Shown: positions 35,536-44,618, numbered from the stretch's first letter. The stretch: DNA of 64,000 bases from Berkiella sp964594635 (GCA_964594635.1 CAZQMV010000001.1:62001-126000), one strand, 5' to 3'. Program-made: numbers and translations. The notes: generated from the sequence alone by a model not told the origin.

Positions 35536-36927
35536 ATGAGCATCAAGCTATTTTCTGTCTTACCCCTTGCGGATATCCTCTTAAACAACCTTGAGACACT
35601 GGGTTATCTGGAGATGACGCCGATCCAGGAAAAGAGTCTTCCCGCCATACTCAATCATCAAGATGTTTTAGCCAAAGCGAAAACGGGCAGCGGTAAAACC
35701 GCAGCTTTTGCATTGGGTATTTTAGCCAAAATCGACCCACTTAATCTTGCGCCGCAAGCGTTAGTGCTCTGTCCTACCCGAGAATTGGCTGATCAGGTTA
35801 GCAAAGAAATTCGTCGTCTTGCCAGAGTGTTGCCGAACATAAAAGTATTAACTTTGTGTGGTGGTAAATCTTTTGGCATGCAAGCAGAATCGTTGCATAT
35901 GGGGGCACACATTCTGGTGGGAACGCCAGGACGCTTATTGGATCATATCCAACGAAAAACCATTATGTTAAAACAGGTGCAAACGTTAGTTTTAGACGAA
36001 GCAGATCGAATGTTAGATATGGGTTTTTATGAAGATATCATGGATATTATTCGCCCATTACCAAGAACAAGACAAACCTTATTATTCTCAGCCACCTATC
36101 CTGATGAAATTGCATCCATTAGCCAAGCTATTCAACAGGATCCACAGACTATCAGTGTTGAATCATCAGATGATGCCCCCTCAATTACGCAACTTGCCTA
36201 TCAGGTTCTTGCCGAAGATAAGAATGATTTATTATTGCGGATATTATCAGAACATGCTGACAAAGCGGCGATTGTATTTTGTCGAACCAAGGTACAATGT
36301 GACGATGTGGCTATCATGTTATGCCAGAAGGGCTTTCATGCTTTGGCGATACATGGTGATTTTGAGCAACGCGATCGTGAAGAAATGCTATTACAGTTTG
36401 CCAATCAGAGTTGCCGTATCTTAGTGGCGACTGATGTGGCAGCCAGAGGGCTTGATATCAAAGATTTACCGCTGGTTATCAATTATGATTTACCTTCTGA
36501 TACCGACAGTTATGTGCACCGAATAGGTCGTACCGGGCGTGCTGGAAAATCGGGATTAGCGATTAGTCTGTTTGGTGAAAAAGAGCGGTTTAGGCTCGAC
36601 GGTATCGCTATTGATGCGAATGCTGTCATTAATATGGATGCGCCAAAACCTGCGTACCACAACAAAAATACATCACGACCTTTACCCAAAATGCGAACCT
36701 TGTGTATCCATGCGGGTAAGAAAAATAAAATGCGTCCAGGGGATATTTTGGGCGCACTCACAGGCGAGGGCGGTTTAGCCGGCGCATTGGTGGGTAAAAT
36801 AGATATCTTTGATTTTCATGCTTATGTGGCGATTGTGCGCGAACACTCAACACAACTCATCGACAAACTGCAAGGTAAAATCAAAGGACGTACTTTTAGA
36901 ATGCGATTTTTAGATAATTTGGAATAA
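35536..36927 (+). CDS. dbpA: ATP-dependent RNA helicase DbpA
   Basis: This 463-residue DEAD-box helicase has AKTGSGKT, PTRELA, DEADRMLDMGF, SAT and HRIGRTGRAG. The C-terminal domain (about 390-463), with MRPGDILGALTGEGG and GKIDIFD, is the DbpA RNA-recognition fold that binds hairpin 92 of 23S rRNA. DbpA acts in 50S subunit assembly. It is followed 3 bases later by rhlE. Confidence 0.94.
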   Translation: MSIKLFSVLPLADILLNNLETLGYLEMTPIQEKSLPAILNHQDVLAKAKTGSGKTAAFALGILAKIDPLNLAPQALVLCPTRELADQVSKEIRRLARVLPNIKVLTLCGGKSFGMQAESLHMGAHILVGTPGRLLDHIQRKTIMLKQVQTLVLDEADRMLDMGFYEDIMDIIRPLPRTRQTLLFSATYPDEIASISQAIQQDPQTISVESSDDAPSITQLAYQVLAEDKNDLLLRILSEHADKAAIVFCRTKVQCDDVAIMLCQKGFHALAIHGDFEQRDREEMLLQFANQSCRILVATDVAARGLDIKDLPLVINYDLPSDTDSYVHRIGRTGRAGKSGLAISLFGEKERFRLDGIAIDANAVINMDAPKPAYHNKNTSRPLPKMRTLCIHAGKKNKMRPGDILGALTGEGGLAGALVGKIDIFDFHAYVAIVREHSTQLIDKLQGKIKGRTFRMRFLDNLE

Positions 36928-36930
36928 TGA

Positions 36931-38196
36931 ATGTCATTTGAAAACTTAGGATTGTCACCGGCTATTGTTAAAGCACTTGTCGACAAAGGCTATACTGCAC
37001 CTTCTCCTATTCAGGAGCAAACCATCCCAGTTATTTTACAGGGCAAGGATATCATGGCCTGCGCTCAAACTGGTACCGGTAAAACGGCAGGATTTGTATT
37101 ACCTATCATTCAACGATTAACGACCATGCCAGATGTGAAAGGCAATCGTGCCTTGGTGTTAGTGTTAACCCCAACGCGTGAATTAGCCGCGCAAGTGCAT
37201 GAAAGCGTGCGAAGCTATGCGAAATATGAAAGGATCAGTTCAACCGTGGTTTTTGGTGGGGTAAAAATTAACCCACAAATGATGAAGTTGCGAAGTGGTG
37301 TTGATATCTTGGTGGCAACGCCAGGACGTTTGCTCGATCTGTATCAGCAAAATGCGATTAAGTTTAGTGATATTGAAATATTGGTATTAGATGAAGCCGA
37401 TAGAATGTTAGACATGGGTTTTATTCACGATATTAAACGGATCTTAAACTTATTGCCTAAAACCCGTCAGAATTTAATGTTTTCAGCGACGTTTTCTGGA
37501 GAAATCAAGCAACTTGCAAAAGGATTGCTGAATAATCCTGTTGAAATCAGTGTGAGCCCACAAAATACCACGGCTACCACGGTTAAACAAACAATCCACT
37601 CCGTTGATAAAGGGCGTAAAACGCAATTACTGAGCCATTTGATCCGGACTGAAAACTGGACGCAAGCGTTAGTGTTTTGCCGTACCAAGCATGGTGCGAA
37701 TAAACTGGTTAAGCAATTAAGCCTTGATAATATCAATGCTGCGGCGATCCATGGTAACAAGAGCCAAGCACAACGTACCAAAGCACTGGATAATTTTAAG
37801 CAAGGTCTAGTGCAAATTTTAGTGGCCACTGATATTGCGGCAAGAGGTATCGATATCGATCAGTTACCCCAAGTGGTTAACTATGATTTACCCAATGTTC
37901 CAGAAGATTATGTGCATCGTATTGGTAGAACAGGCAGAGCAGGCTCTAACGGCCAAGCGATTTCATTAGTCAGCGCAGATGAATCCAAACTATTACGCGA
38001 TATTGAACGGGTGATTAAGCGTCAAATTGAACGCGTTGAAATTGAAGGCTTTAAACCGTTTGATACATTGCCGCAAACACTCGCGCCGACACAAGCCGCA
38101 CGTCGTCCTCATAAATCGAATGGTGGCAGAAGTAGCCATTTTAGAGGCAACCAGCAGCGTAGTGGTGATAATAATAGAAATAGTCAGCGGGATTAA
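36931..38196 (+). CDS. rhlE: DEAD-box RNA helicase RhlE
   Basis: This 421-residue DEAD-box protein opens MSFENLGLSPAIVKALVDKG, typical of RhlE, with AQTGTGKT, PTRELAAQV, DEADRMLDMGF, SAT and HRIGRTGRAG. The C-terminal tail (about 380-421) is Arg/Asn/Ser-rich and likely binds RNA non-specifically. Its start is 3 bases after dbpA, so the two helicases form an operon, perhaps for ribosome assembly or cold response. Confidence 0.93.
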   Translation: MSFENLGLSPAIVKALVDKGYTAPSPIQEQTIPVILQGKDIMACAQTGTGKTAGFVLPIIQRLTTMPDVKGNRALVLVLTPTRELAAQVHESVRSYAKYERISSTVVFGGVKINPQMMKLRSGVDILVATPGRLLDLYQQNAIKFSDIEILVLDEADRMLDMGFIHDIKRILNLLPKTRQNLMFSATFSGEIKQLAKGLLNNPVEISVSPQNTTATTVKQTIHSVDKGRKTQLLSHLIRTENWTQALVFCRTKHGANKLVKQLSLDNINAAAIHGNKSQAQRTKALDNFKQGLVQILVATDIAARGIDIDQLPQVVNYDLPNVPEDYVHRIGRTGRAGSNGQAISLVSADESKLLRDIERVIKRQIERVEIEGFKPFDTLPQTLAPTQAARRPHKSNGGRSSHFRGNQQRSGDNNRNSQRD

Positions 38197-38201
38197 GTTA
38201 A

Positions 38202-38234
38202 CACCTCTTAAGGTTCGATGAGCCTTAAGAGGTG
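38202..38234. terminator. Perfect 12-bp hairpin between rhlE and csbD
   Basis: CACCTCTTAAGG (38202-38213) pairs perfectly with CCTTAAGAGGTG (38223-38234) around a 9-base loop. It lies between the convergent stops of rhlE and the CsbD gene and probably ends both transcripts. There is no strong T-run on the plus strand. Confidence 0.65.
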
Positions 38235-38240
38235 CAGAGG

Positions 38241-38453
38241 CTATTGCAGATCCCATCCATAAAGCTTTACAAAACTTTCAATTTCCTTTTCAGCTTTGAA
38301 TTTTTGATATCCGTATCTGATCTGTAGCAAAATTTTAAGATCTTGATAGGTACCATCCATTTGCGCAATATCTTCATCTTTGATATTACCCCATTGAACT
38401 TTTATTTTCTCTTTGATATCTTGCCACTTATTTTTGATAATTTCTTCATTCAT
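38241..38453 (-). CDS. CsbD family stress protein
   Basis: This 70-residue CsbD-like protein (KNKWQDIKEKIKVQWGNIKDEDI) has a strong AAGGAG ribosome-binding site. It is paralogous to the CsbD protein encoded at 38954-39169 (shared W-Q-x-x-K, Q-W-G, Y-G-Y pattern). Such small soluble proteins accumulate under general stress in many bacteria; the molecular function is unknown. It follows the DUF1328 gene on the same strand. Confidence 0.9.
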   Translation of the reverse strand: MNEEIIKNKWQDIKEKIKVQWGNIKDEDIAQMDGTYQDLKILLQIRYGYQKFKAEKEIESFVKLYGWDLQ

Positions 38454-38486
38454 AATCCACTCCTTATGATTACTTTTTGATAATCT

Positions 38487-38693
38487 TTATTTAACGATTC
38501 CACCTCCGCCACCTCTTACAAGATGCGCGATCAGTGACAACACAAATAACAAAATAAAGACGAAAAACAGTATTCTCGCTATTTCACTAAATGCACCCGC
38601 TACTCCGCCAAATCCTAAAAACCCTATAATAACAGCGGCGATAGCAAGCACCACTGCGTAATAGAGCAAGGACTTTTGTCCAAAATACAGCAT
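38487..38693 (-). CDS. DUF1328 (YtjA-like) small membrane protein
   Basis: This 68-residue protein has two hydrophobic helices separated by GFGGVAGAFSEIARI, the DUF1328/YtjA signature, and a glycine-rich C-terminus. ATG 38693 is chosen because AAGGAGAG lies eight bases upstream; the longer open frame to 38783 has no support. It clusters with CsbD genes, a common stress-response grouping. Function unknown. Confidence 0.9.
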   Translation of the reverse strand: MLYFGQKSLLYYAVVLAIAAVIIGFLGFGGVAGAFSEIARILFFVFILLFVLSLIAHLVRGGGGGIVK

Positions 38694-38807
38694 AACACAC
38701 TCTCCTTTGAAAAAATTTAGTAAATTCTTGTCTGTTATGTTGATTAGACTTGATCGAACAAGTGATAGTTCATTATAAGACATTAAATAACAATATATTT
38801 AATAAAG

Positions 38808-38854
38808 CGTGCACTAAATGCGAGCGATAATTACGTGCACTAAATGCGTGCACT
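38808..38854. promoter_or_regulatory. Iterated CGTGCACTAAATGCG boxes in a divergent stress promoter region
   Basis: The 15-mer CGTGCACTAAATGCG occurs perfectly at 38808-38822 and 38834-38848, and a third partial copy (CGTGCACT) starts at 38847. GTGCAC is itself a palindrome. The first two copies are 26 bases apart and the partial copy follows 13 bases later, giving helical-phase-like spacing. They lie between divergent DUF1328/CsbD and CsbD transcripts and are a good candidate operator. Confidence 0.5.
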
Positions 38855-38953
38855 TAGTAGAAAACTGTGTTTAATATTTAATCAGCATTTTAAAAACTCG
38901 ACTATAGTTATACCTGCAAAGAGGTCATTCATTGAATAAATAAGGATTAAATT

Positions 38954-39169
38954 ATGAACCAAGATATTATTAGCGGCAAATGGCAAGAGATGAAAGGTAA
39001 AGTAAAGCAACAATGGGGTAAATTAACAGATGATGATATTACCCAAATGAAAGGCACCCAGGAAGAACTGCAGGGTTTATTAAAAAAACACTATGGCTAC
39101 GAAAAAGATGCTGCAGACAAAGAAATTGATACATTTGTGACCAAGAACGGTTGGAAAGACAAAGTGTAA
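38954..39169 (+). CDS. CsbD family stress protein
   Basis: This 71-residue CsbD protein reads MNQDIISGKWQEMKGKVKQQ, then GKLTDDDITQMKG and KKHYGYEKDAADKEID, the canonical family pattern. AAGGA is upstream of the ATG. It is divergent from the DUF1328-CsbD pair and shares the repeat-bearing promoter region. Expected: general-stress-induced small protein of unknown mechanism. Confidence 0.93.
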   Translation: MNQDIISGKWQEMKGKVKQQWGKLTDDDITQMKGTQEELQGLLKKHYGYEKDAADKEIDTFVTKNGWKDKV

Positions 39170-39178
39170 ATACCTTAA

Positions 39179-39217
39179 CATAACATGGACTTGTTTTGAG
39201 AATAAGTTCATGTTATG
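39179..39217. terminator. 14-bp hairpin after csbD
   Basis: CATAACATGGACTT (39179-39192) pairs with AAGTTCATGTTATG (39204-39217) with one G-T pair and an 11-base loop. It directly follows the CsbD stop, without a T-run. Confidence 0.6.
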
Positions 39218-39288
39218 AACTAATATCTGAAGTTGTCTATAAAAATAAAAAAACCTTCTAGGAACCTAGCTAACAAGGGAGATTGTTC

Positions 39289-40110
39289 ATGTCTGATAGT
39301 CTATTCAAATTAGTGGCAGATGGGGAAATGTCTGCTGATCACTTCTCACAAATACACGTCGCACTTGATAAAAAAGAGAGTCCTAAAATACGTGAAGTCT
39401 ACATCGACTTTGATACGATTTCCGATGAACACATGATGGAATTAATTAATGCAACGCACCAGACCACTTTAACCAAGTATAAATTGGCTTTAAGCAATGT
39501 TAAGGAAAACTTCGCACAATCACTCTTTGAAGTTGCCAGTTGTAGTAAAAATATAGATAAATGTTGGCTACTATTAGGTCAGCACCATTTTTATTACCGC
39601 GACACTGAAATAGCTGAGTTAAATAGTGTGATCCATTTGGGCTATGCAAAGCAGGTCACCATTGATTGCCAAAGCATGACGGCTTTTCAAGTCGATCAAC
39701 TCCTCGAAAAAATAAACCAATGTGATATTACTCAAGATTTAACGATCAAAATTGCACATCTTGATCCACTTGAAGTCTATAAAATGACAGAGAATCTTAA
39801 TGCAAATCAAAAACTCAGAAAATTGACATTAAATCTCAATGGACAAACGAGTGGTTTTGATCGAACGATCGAGCATGAAGTAACACAAATGTTTTCTGAT
39901 CTCATGTTGACGGCGAAAGCAGATATTTCTGAACTCTCATCTGCTGCAACTCGTTATTCCTTAAATATCTTGGAACAAGGAAAAGCATTACTCACTGCAT
40001 TTTCCTTACCATTAGCAGCTTGTGTACGGCCTGTTAGCGCAGAAGAATTGGCCGAACAACGGAATGCTGCCCTCGTTGAAGAGAAAAAAACGATGCAAAA
40101 ATACGCTTAA
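39289..40110 (+). CDS. Hypothetical protein, LRR-like strand pattern
   Basis: From ATG 39289, with AAGGGAGA upstream, the protein has 273 residues. I do not recognise a family. The middle third shows repeating segments of about 28 residues with hydrophobic strand plus helix (VYIDFDTIS, VTIDCQSMT, LTIKIAHLD, LTLNLNGQT), reminiscent of leucine-rich-repeat architecture. The C-terminal 60 residues are helical and Ala/Glu-rich. There is no signal peptide. Possible lineage-specific or effector-like protein. Confidence 0.55.
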   Translation: MSDSLFKLVADGEMSADHFSQIHVALDKKESPKIREVYIDFDTISDEHMMELINATHQTTLTKYKLALSNVKENFAQSLFEVASCSKNIDKCWLLLGQHHFYYRDTEIAELNSVIHLGYAKQVTIDCQSMTAFQVDQLLEKINQCDITQDLTIKIAHLDPLEVYKMTENLNANQKLRKLTLNLNGQTSGFDRTIEHEVTQMFSDLMLTAKADISELSSAATRYSLNILEQGKALLTAFSLPLAACVRPVSAEELAEQRNAALVEEKKTMQKYA

Positions 40111-40159
40111 TGACATTTTGCTACACTGTTCCATAAATGCGCTACATTGCGTAGCGCTG

Positions 40160-40693
40160 TTATGGAATAATTCCTGCGTTGCGAAGCGCTGTGATCATAC
40201 CTAAAGTCTTTAAATTGGTGACGCGCTCTACAAAGAGTGTTCCGTTTAAATGATCGATCTCATGTTGAATGATCCGTGCTTCAAACCCATGGTAGGTTTT
40301 GCTAAAGGTGTCACCTTTGATATTTTGTGCTTGGACTTCCACCCATTCATAACGGGGCACTAACCCTCTAAGCTCAGGTAAACTTAAACATCCCTCATAG
40401 ATCTCAATCATTGTCTCGCTTTTGCGAATGATTTTGGGATTAAACATCGCTGCTAAGGGAACGGGAGCTTGATCGGGGTAGCGCGGGTTATGATCAAAAC
40501 CATACACCAACAGTTGATAAGACAGTCCGACTTGAGGGGCAGCAAGACCTACGCCATTGTTAGCTTTCATCGTCGCAAACAGCATATTAACCATGTTTTG
40601 GGCTTTAGCGCTGTTAAACAGTTGCTCATCGATGGGTGAGTTAGGTTCACGTAGTTGTGGCGTACCGGCTATCACGATGGGTTGCGTGAGCAT
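40160..40693 (-). CDS. def: Peptide deformylase
   Basis: From ATG 40693 the protein has 177 residues and all three deformylase motifs: GVGLAAPQVG (47-56), EGCLSLP (100-106, Cys metal ligand) and QHEIDH (143-148). It removes formyl from nascent peptides. The longer frame upstream overlaps pdxH and is not used. It lies 11 bases after the pdxH stop on the same strand. It differs enough from the housekeeping E. coli enzyme that a second def copy elsewhere is possible. Confidence 0.9.
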   Translation of the reverse strand: MLTQPIVIAGTPQLREPNSPIDEQLFNSAKAQNMVNMLFATMKANNGVGLAAPQVGLSYQLLVYGFDHNPRYPDQAPVPLAAMFNPKIIRKSETMIEIYEGCLSLPELRGLVPRYEWVEVQAQNIKGDTFSKTYHGFEARIIQHEIDHLNGTLFVERVTNLKTLGMITALRNAGIIP

Positions 40694-40704
40694 TGTTGAT
40701 CCAT

Positions 40705-41334
40705 TTACGGTGAGAGTTGAACAATTTCCCAGTGATGACCATTGTGACGATATGCAAAGCGATCGCTCATGCGATGATCTCGGCCTTGCCAAAATTCCAC
40801 GGTGACAGGGAACAGCCGAAACCCGCCCCAAAAATCAGGACGAGGGATTTTCTGATCTTTAACCACTTGCTGCATTTGATTAAATTTATCGAGTAAATAG
40901 TCGCGATTAGGGATCACTTCGCTTTGTTTTGATATCGCTGAAGCAATTTGTGAATCTTGTGGGCGGCTCGCAAAATAGTTATCAGAAAGCGCTGCTTCTA
41001 AAAGGGTGACTGTGCCTGTTACGCGCACTTGTCTTTGACAAGTAGGCCACCAGAAGACCAATGCTGCTTTTGGAATCGCTTTAAGTGCCAGGGCTTTGGG
41101 GCTTAAATAATTGGTAAAGAAGACAAAGCCTAATTCATCAACTGATTTTAATAAGACTGTACGTGCTGTGACATCATACTCTTTGTTGACGGTAGCAAGC
41201 GTCATCGCATTAGGTTCAAGCTGGCCGCTTTGCGTTGCCTCAGAGAACCATTTTTGAAATTGACTGATAGGAGAGGGTAATAAATCACTTTTTACTAAAG
41301 GAATTTTGGTAAAGCTCAATTCTTCAACAGCCAC
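40705..41334 (-). CDS. pdxH: Pyridoxamine 5'-phosphate oxidase
   Basis: This 209-residue FMN enzyme has typical PdxH segments: ARTVLLKSVDELGFVFFTNY, FWWPTCQRQVRVTG, and WGGFRLFPVTVEFWQG followed by HRMSDR. It oxidises PNP/PMP to PLP, the cofactor used by three aminotransferases in the window. The start is GTG 41334, overlapping the end of the upstream small gene by 19 bases, which suggests translational coupling. Confidence 0.93.
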   Translation of the reverse strand: MAVEELSFTKIPLVKSDLLPSPISQFQKWFSEATQSGQLEPNAMTLATVNKEYDVTARTVLLKSVDELGFVFFTNYLSPKALALKAIPKAALVFWWPTCQRQVRVTGTVTLLEAALSDNYFASRPQDSQIASAISKQSEVIPNRDYLLDKFNQMQQVVKDQKIPRPDFWGGFRLFPVTVEFWQGRDHRMSDRFAYRHNGHHWEIVQLSP

Positions 41335-41540
41335 AGCGCATCCACTTCAAATTTATCTGCAATTTCTTTTAAGAGTTTTTTATTAGGCACTTGCTCGCCA
41401 GCAAGTACACTTTCGCTTTCATCCAGCGTTAAGCCAAAGAGCTGTGAAAAATATTGAGTGCGTTCAGGTTTTGATTTTGAAACGCGGTTAAAATCGAGTA
41501 GGGCATGAATATTTTCGAGTATATGCTTGTGCACTGGCAT
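41316..41540 (-). CDS. Small helix-turn-helix-like protein upstream of pdxH
   Basis: From ATG 41540 this is a 74-residue helical protein (MPVHKHILENIHALLDFNRV to ALWLLKN). The segment YFSQLFGLTLDESESVLAGEQVPNKKLLKEIADKF looks like a lambda-repressor-type helix set. The longer open frame to 41747 includes low-complexity upstream sequence and is not used. It overlaps pdxH. Possible DNA-binding regulator; function not established. Confidence 0.5.
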   Translation of the reverse strand: MPVHKHILENIHALLDFNRVSKSKPERTQYFSQLFGLTLDESESVLAGEQVPNKKLLKEIADKFEVDALWLLKN

Positions 41541-41711
41541 GGTGTTAAAGCTAAAAAACCTTTGTCGTTTAACGATGTGTTTGATTATATCTGTATTGCG
41601 CGTACTGTAAACACCCTCCCTCCTCTTTTTTTTATTGATGACTATCTTATTGATTAATCGATAAATAATATGATAGTTTGGTAGTAAGCTAATATTTGAG
41701 ATTGAATAAAC

Positions 41712-42320
41712 ATGCGCAACGCTACGCTTACCCGGGACTTTTACCAATCAAAAGAGGTCGTTTTCCTTAGCCAGGCTTTGCTGGGTAAGTTTATTGTGAC
41801 AGAGCAACATGGGTGGCGTACGGTTGGCATGATCGTTGAGACGGAAGCTTATCGAGGCGCCGATGATAAAGCCTCACATGCTTATAATAATCGACGGACC
41901 CAACGTACCCAAACGATGTTTGAAAGCGGCGGAGTCGCTTATATCTATCTGTGTTATGGGCTGCACCATCTTTTTAATGTGGTAACAGGTCCAAAGGATT
42001 GTCCTCATGCGGTATTGGTAAGGGCAATTGAACCGATCGAAGGGATAGCATTCATGTTGGAGCGACGTGGTATGCAAAAAGCGCTGCCTAGATTGACTGC
42101 TGGTCCTGGAGCCTTAAGCAAAGCGATGGGGATCACCACCGCCTTAGATGGTAGTTTGTTGACCAGCAAATCGATATGGATAGAAGATCGAGGTATTCAG
42201 TTATCTAAAAAAGATATTATAGCCAGCCCTCGCGTAGGAATCGACTACGCCAAAGAGCATCGTGATTTACCCTGGCGATTTCGGTTAAAAAATTGTTTAT
42301 GGACCAGCAAAGCAAAATGA
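41712..42320 (+). CDS. mpg: 3-methyladenine DNA glycosylase (AAG/MPG family)
   Basis: This 202-residue AAG-fold enzyme has ETEAYRGADDKASHAYNNRRT (residues about 38-58, catalytic Glu region), VAYIYLCYGLHHLFNVVTG and LTAGPGALSKAMGI. It excises alkylated and deaminated purines in base-excision repair. The start is ATG 41712, divergent from the small HTH-like gene. Confidence 0.95.
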   Translation: MRNATLTRDFYQSKEVVFLSQALLGKFIVTEQHGWRTVGMIVETEAYRGADDKASHAYNNRRTQRTQTMFESGGVAYIYLCYGLHHLFNVVTGPKDCPHAVLVRAIEPIEGIAFMLERRGMQKALPRLTAGPGALSKAMGITTALDGSLLTSKSIWIEDRGIQLSKKDIIASPRVGIDYAKEHRDLPWRFRLKNCLWTSKAK

Positions 42321-42505
42321 AAGTTATTTTAAATAACCTATTTGCAAAGTATGCCGACTTATGTATTCTAGTAGAGCAGTTCACTTAAATACTTGGATAT
42401 TGAGGTAATTATTAAGTTACATTAATTTTACAATCAAAATAACAAGAGTGCCCACATAGAAAATAATGTGGTGCTTTGTAATTCAAAAAACAAGGGTACT
42501 CAAAA

Positions 42506-42709
42506 ATGAACAAATTACATATGCTTGATGTACTTGAAGCGTTAACGACTGAAGAACGCGAAATTCGTTTTAAAACTCCCACACTACCCGTTGTTGCTAC
42601 TGAAGATGAACTCATGCTCCGAGCGATGTCTACGAGTGAGAGCTACCAAGCCCTATTAAGTCACTTAATATTGCTGGCACTTCCCACGCCATCTCATCAG
42701 GTTCATTAA
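42506..42709 (+). CDS. Small hypothetical protein
   Basis: A 67-residue frame with AAGGG upstream of its ATG: mostly helical, Glu/Leu/Thr-rich (LDVLEALTTEEREIRFKT). No family is recognised. It could be a real small protein or a chance frame in an intergenic stretch; the ribosome-binding site is its only positive support. Confidence 0.4.
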   Translation: MNKLHMLDVLEALTTEEREIRFKTPTLPVVATEDELMLRAMSTSESYQALLSHLILLALPTPSHQVH

Positions 42710-42727
42710 GAAATTCAAAGCAGTCGG

Positions 42728-42763
42728 TAGGGGCCGACCACCGTGTCGGCCCGTCCCCTACGA
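42728..42763. repeat. GC-rich palindromic element (REP-like)
   Basis: The stretch GGGGCCGACCACCGTGTCGG and its flanks form a strong stem (GGCCGAC with GTCGGCC), extended by GTAGG and CCTAC arms with a small bulge. Its GC content stands out from the AT-rich surroundings. It lies between a small ORF and thpR and resembles dispersed REP-type elements. Confidence 0.5.
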
Positions 42764-42764
42764 G

Positions 42765-43340
42765 TTAGCCTGTAAAACGGTATAACTGGATGCTTTGATA
42801 AGTTGGCACCGTATTTTCTGCAATGCGGCGCATTAAAGCGCACTGTTGGATTAAAAAAGAACAGCTTCTAAATTGTTCTTGAATTAAGCCAAGCAATTGC
42901 TGCAAATGCATAGGATTTAAGGCATTCAGATTGCGAATTCTGCCAATGGTCATATGAGAATCGTAGCGCTTTGTGCTCTCAAATTGATATTGTCCATTTG
43001 AGCCCTCATTCAGCTTTTGATTCATTTTTTTATGCATTGCTAAAAAACGGTGATAAGGCTCACAGCGTAAAACAATTGCACTACCATAGATTTTGATTTC
43101 TTCAACATTCGCCATGAAAGGGGCATTTTGTGAAATGCTAGCGAGATCGAGAGCAACTTTACGCAAATCACTTTCTTCAACGCCTGTAATAAACCCCAAA
43201 GTGAGATGGAGATCTTGAGTATGGGTCCATTGTATTTTCGCCAAGGGTGAACGTTTGGTTTCACAAGCCAAAATCTTATTCGCGATAACCATTCGATTAT
43301 CAAAGCTTGGAAGGGCTGCTAAAAAAAGGGATGTTTTCAC
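42765..43340 (-). CDS. thpR: RNA 2',3'-cyclic phosphodiesterase (2'-5' RNA ligase family)
   Basis: This 191-residue 2H phosphoesterase has both HxTx motifs, HLTL (45-48) and HMTI (129-132). It opens 2',3'-cyclic phosphates or 2'-5' linkages in RNA. The start is GTG 43340, three bases after the pcm stop and with GGAAG inside the pcm end, so it is coupled to pcm. Confidence 0.92.
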   Translation of the reverse strand: MKTSLFLAALPSFDNRMVIANKILACETKRSPLAKIQWTHTQDLHLTLGFITGVEESDLRKVALDLASISQNAPFMANVEEIKIYGSAIVLRCEPYHRFLAMHKKMNQKLNEGSNGQYQFESTKRYDSHMTIGRIRNLNALNPMHLQQLLGLIQEQFRSCSFLIQQCALMRRIAENTVPTYQSIQLYRFTG

Positions 43341-43343
43341 TTG

Positions 43344-43973
43344 TTAACTTCCATTCAATATCAGTGGTACAAAAGAGACTAGTTCTATCACCGCGCTATT
43401 CACATTATCGCCATTTTTTTCTAGTAAAGTTAACTCTTGTACTTCAGCTTGTGACCCCAAAGGGATCACCATTAATCCCTGAAATGAGGATAATTGTGCC
43501 ATTAAGGGCGTTGGCACAACTTTGGCCGCTGCTGTAACGATAATGGCGTCAAATGGTGCTGCCTCTTTCCATCCTAAGGAGCCATCGCCTAACTTAAAAT
43601 GAATATTGGAAAAGCCAAGTGCCCGAAGACGAGGTTGTGCTTGTTCATACAGTTCTGGGATACGCTCAATGGTCCACACTTCTTTAAACAGGGACGCTAG
43701 GATTGCTGTTTGGTAGCCAGAGCCTGTGCCTATTTCAAGGATCTTTTTGGGGTGGGGATGTGATAGCAGCGCTTGTGTCATCAATGCAACAATAAATGGT
43801 TGAGAAATGGTTTGTGCACAATCGATGGATAATGCCACGTTAGCATAGGCTCTTTTTTTAAAAGACGGCAAAACAAACGCTTCACGCGGCACAGCGCGCA
43901 AGGCCTTGAGCACTTCTGGATGTAAAATACCCTGTTGCTTTAAGCTTTTGATTAATTCACGTTGCGTGGACAT
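43344..43973 (-). CDS. pcm: Protein-L-isoaspartate O-methyltransferase
   Basis: From ATG 43973 the protein has 209 residues (a GTG at 43985 would add four). VPREAFVLPSFKKRAYAN, SIDCAQTISQPFIVALM (Ser-containing acceptor site) and the SAM motif LEIGTGSGYQTAIL are the Pcm signatures. It repairs isoaspartyl residues. Operon with thpR. Confidence 0.93.
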   Translation of the reverse strand: MSTQRELIKSLKQQGILHPEVLKALRAVPREAFVLPSFKKRAYANVALSIDCAQTISQPFIVALMTQALLSHPHPKKILEIGTGSGYQTAILASLFKEVWTIERIPELYEQAQPRLRALGFSNIHFKLGDGSLGWKEAAPFDAIIVTAAAKVVPTPLMAQLSSFQGLMVIPLGSQAEVQELTLLEKNGDNVNSAVIELVSFVPLILNGS

Positions 43974-44117
43974 ACCGTTACTCACTTATGCCTATATAAT
44001 CACTATATCATCTTGGCTAGCAAGCATTGAAGATAATGATTGTACTTACATCAATAACGGCTGAAAGCGCTAGTTTTACTATACTTGATTTGGGTACCAT
44101 TCAATTAGGTAAAGAAT

Positions 44118-44600
44118 ATGGCTGACGTTAGCTTTATGGATCAAAAGTACTCCATAGATGAGCTGGTTGATCATTATTTGGCTGAAATAAAATCCTTGCG
44201 TCAGGCTGGGCAAACGCCAGCGGATGAGAGTAAATTACAAAGCTATTACCAAGCAGCCAGTGTGTTTAAACGGGTATCAATGAAAGAGTTGGTCCAATTT
44301 GCTTTGTCTTATGGCCGAGAAGCTTCTGGTAAAGCAGCTGCAATGAAAAATGCATTACCCATTTTGGTGGGGAATCGCGTTCAGCAGCCTTCACAAGTTG
44401 ACATTGCTTATGCAGAATTGTTTCTCACCTATGCAAATGCATTTAATCAAAACCGTGCCCACATTAAAGACTGGATGCTGCGATTTGTATTAAGCAGCCG
44501 CTTTTCCCCTGTCTCGCAATATGTGGAACGTGAAATCAATCATGTGGTTGAGAACACCAAACATAATATTGCGAGTTTTAAGACGCAGGTAAGATCGTAA
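44118..44600 (+). CDS. Hypothetical helical protein
   Basis: This 160-residue all-helical protein has no recognised family. It starts at ATG 44118 after AGGTAAAG. The sequence is rich in Gln, Ala and Tyr with a C-terminal amphipathic helix (YVEREINHVVENTKHNI). There is no signal peptide or membrane segment. It is followed by a hairpin and repeat region. Confidence 0.6.
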   Translation: MADVSFMDQKYSIDELVDHYLAEIKSLRQAGQTPADESKLQSYYQAASVFKRVSMKELVQFALSYGREASGKAAAMKNALPILVGNRVQQPSQVDIAYAELFLTYANAFNQNRAHIKDWMLRFVLSSRFSPVSQYVEREINHVVENTKHNIASFKTQVRS

Positions 44601-44618
44601 GCTGGCAAGTATTTCCTC

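Noticed and set aside
36029..36424. 131-residue plus-strand frame inside dbpA
   Set aside because: Fully inside the DEAD-box helicase gene in another frame, with no ribosome-binding site.
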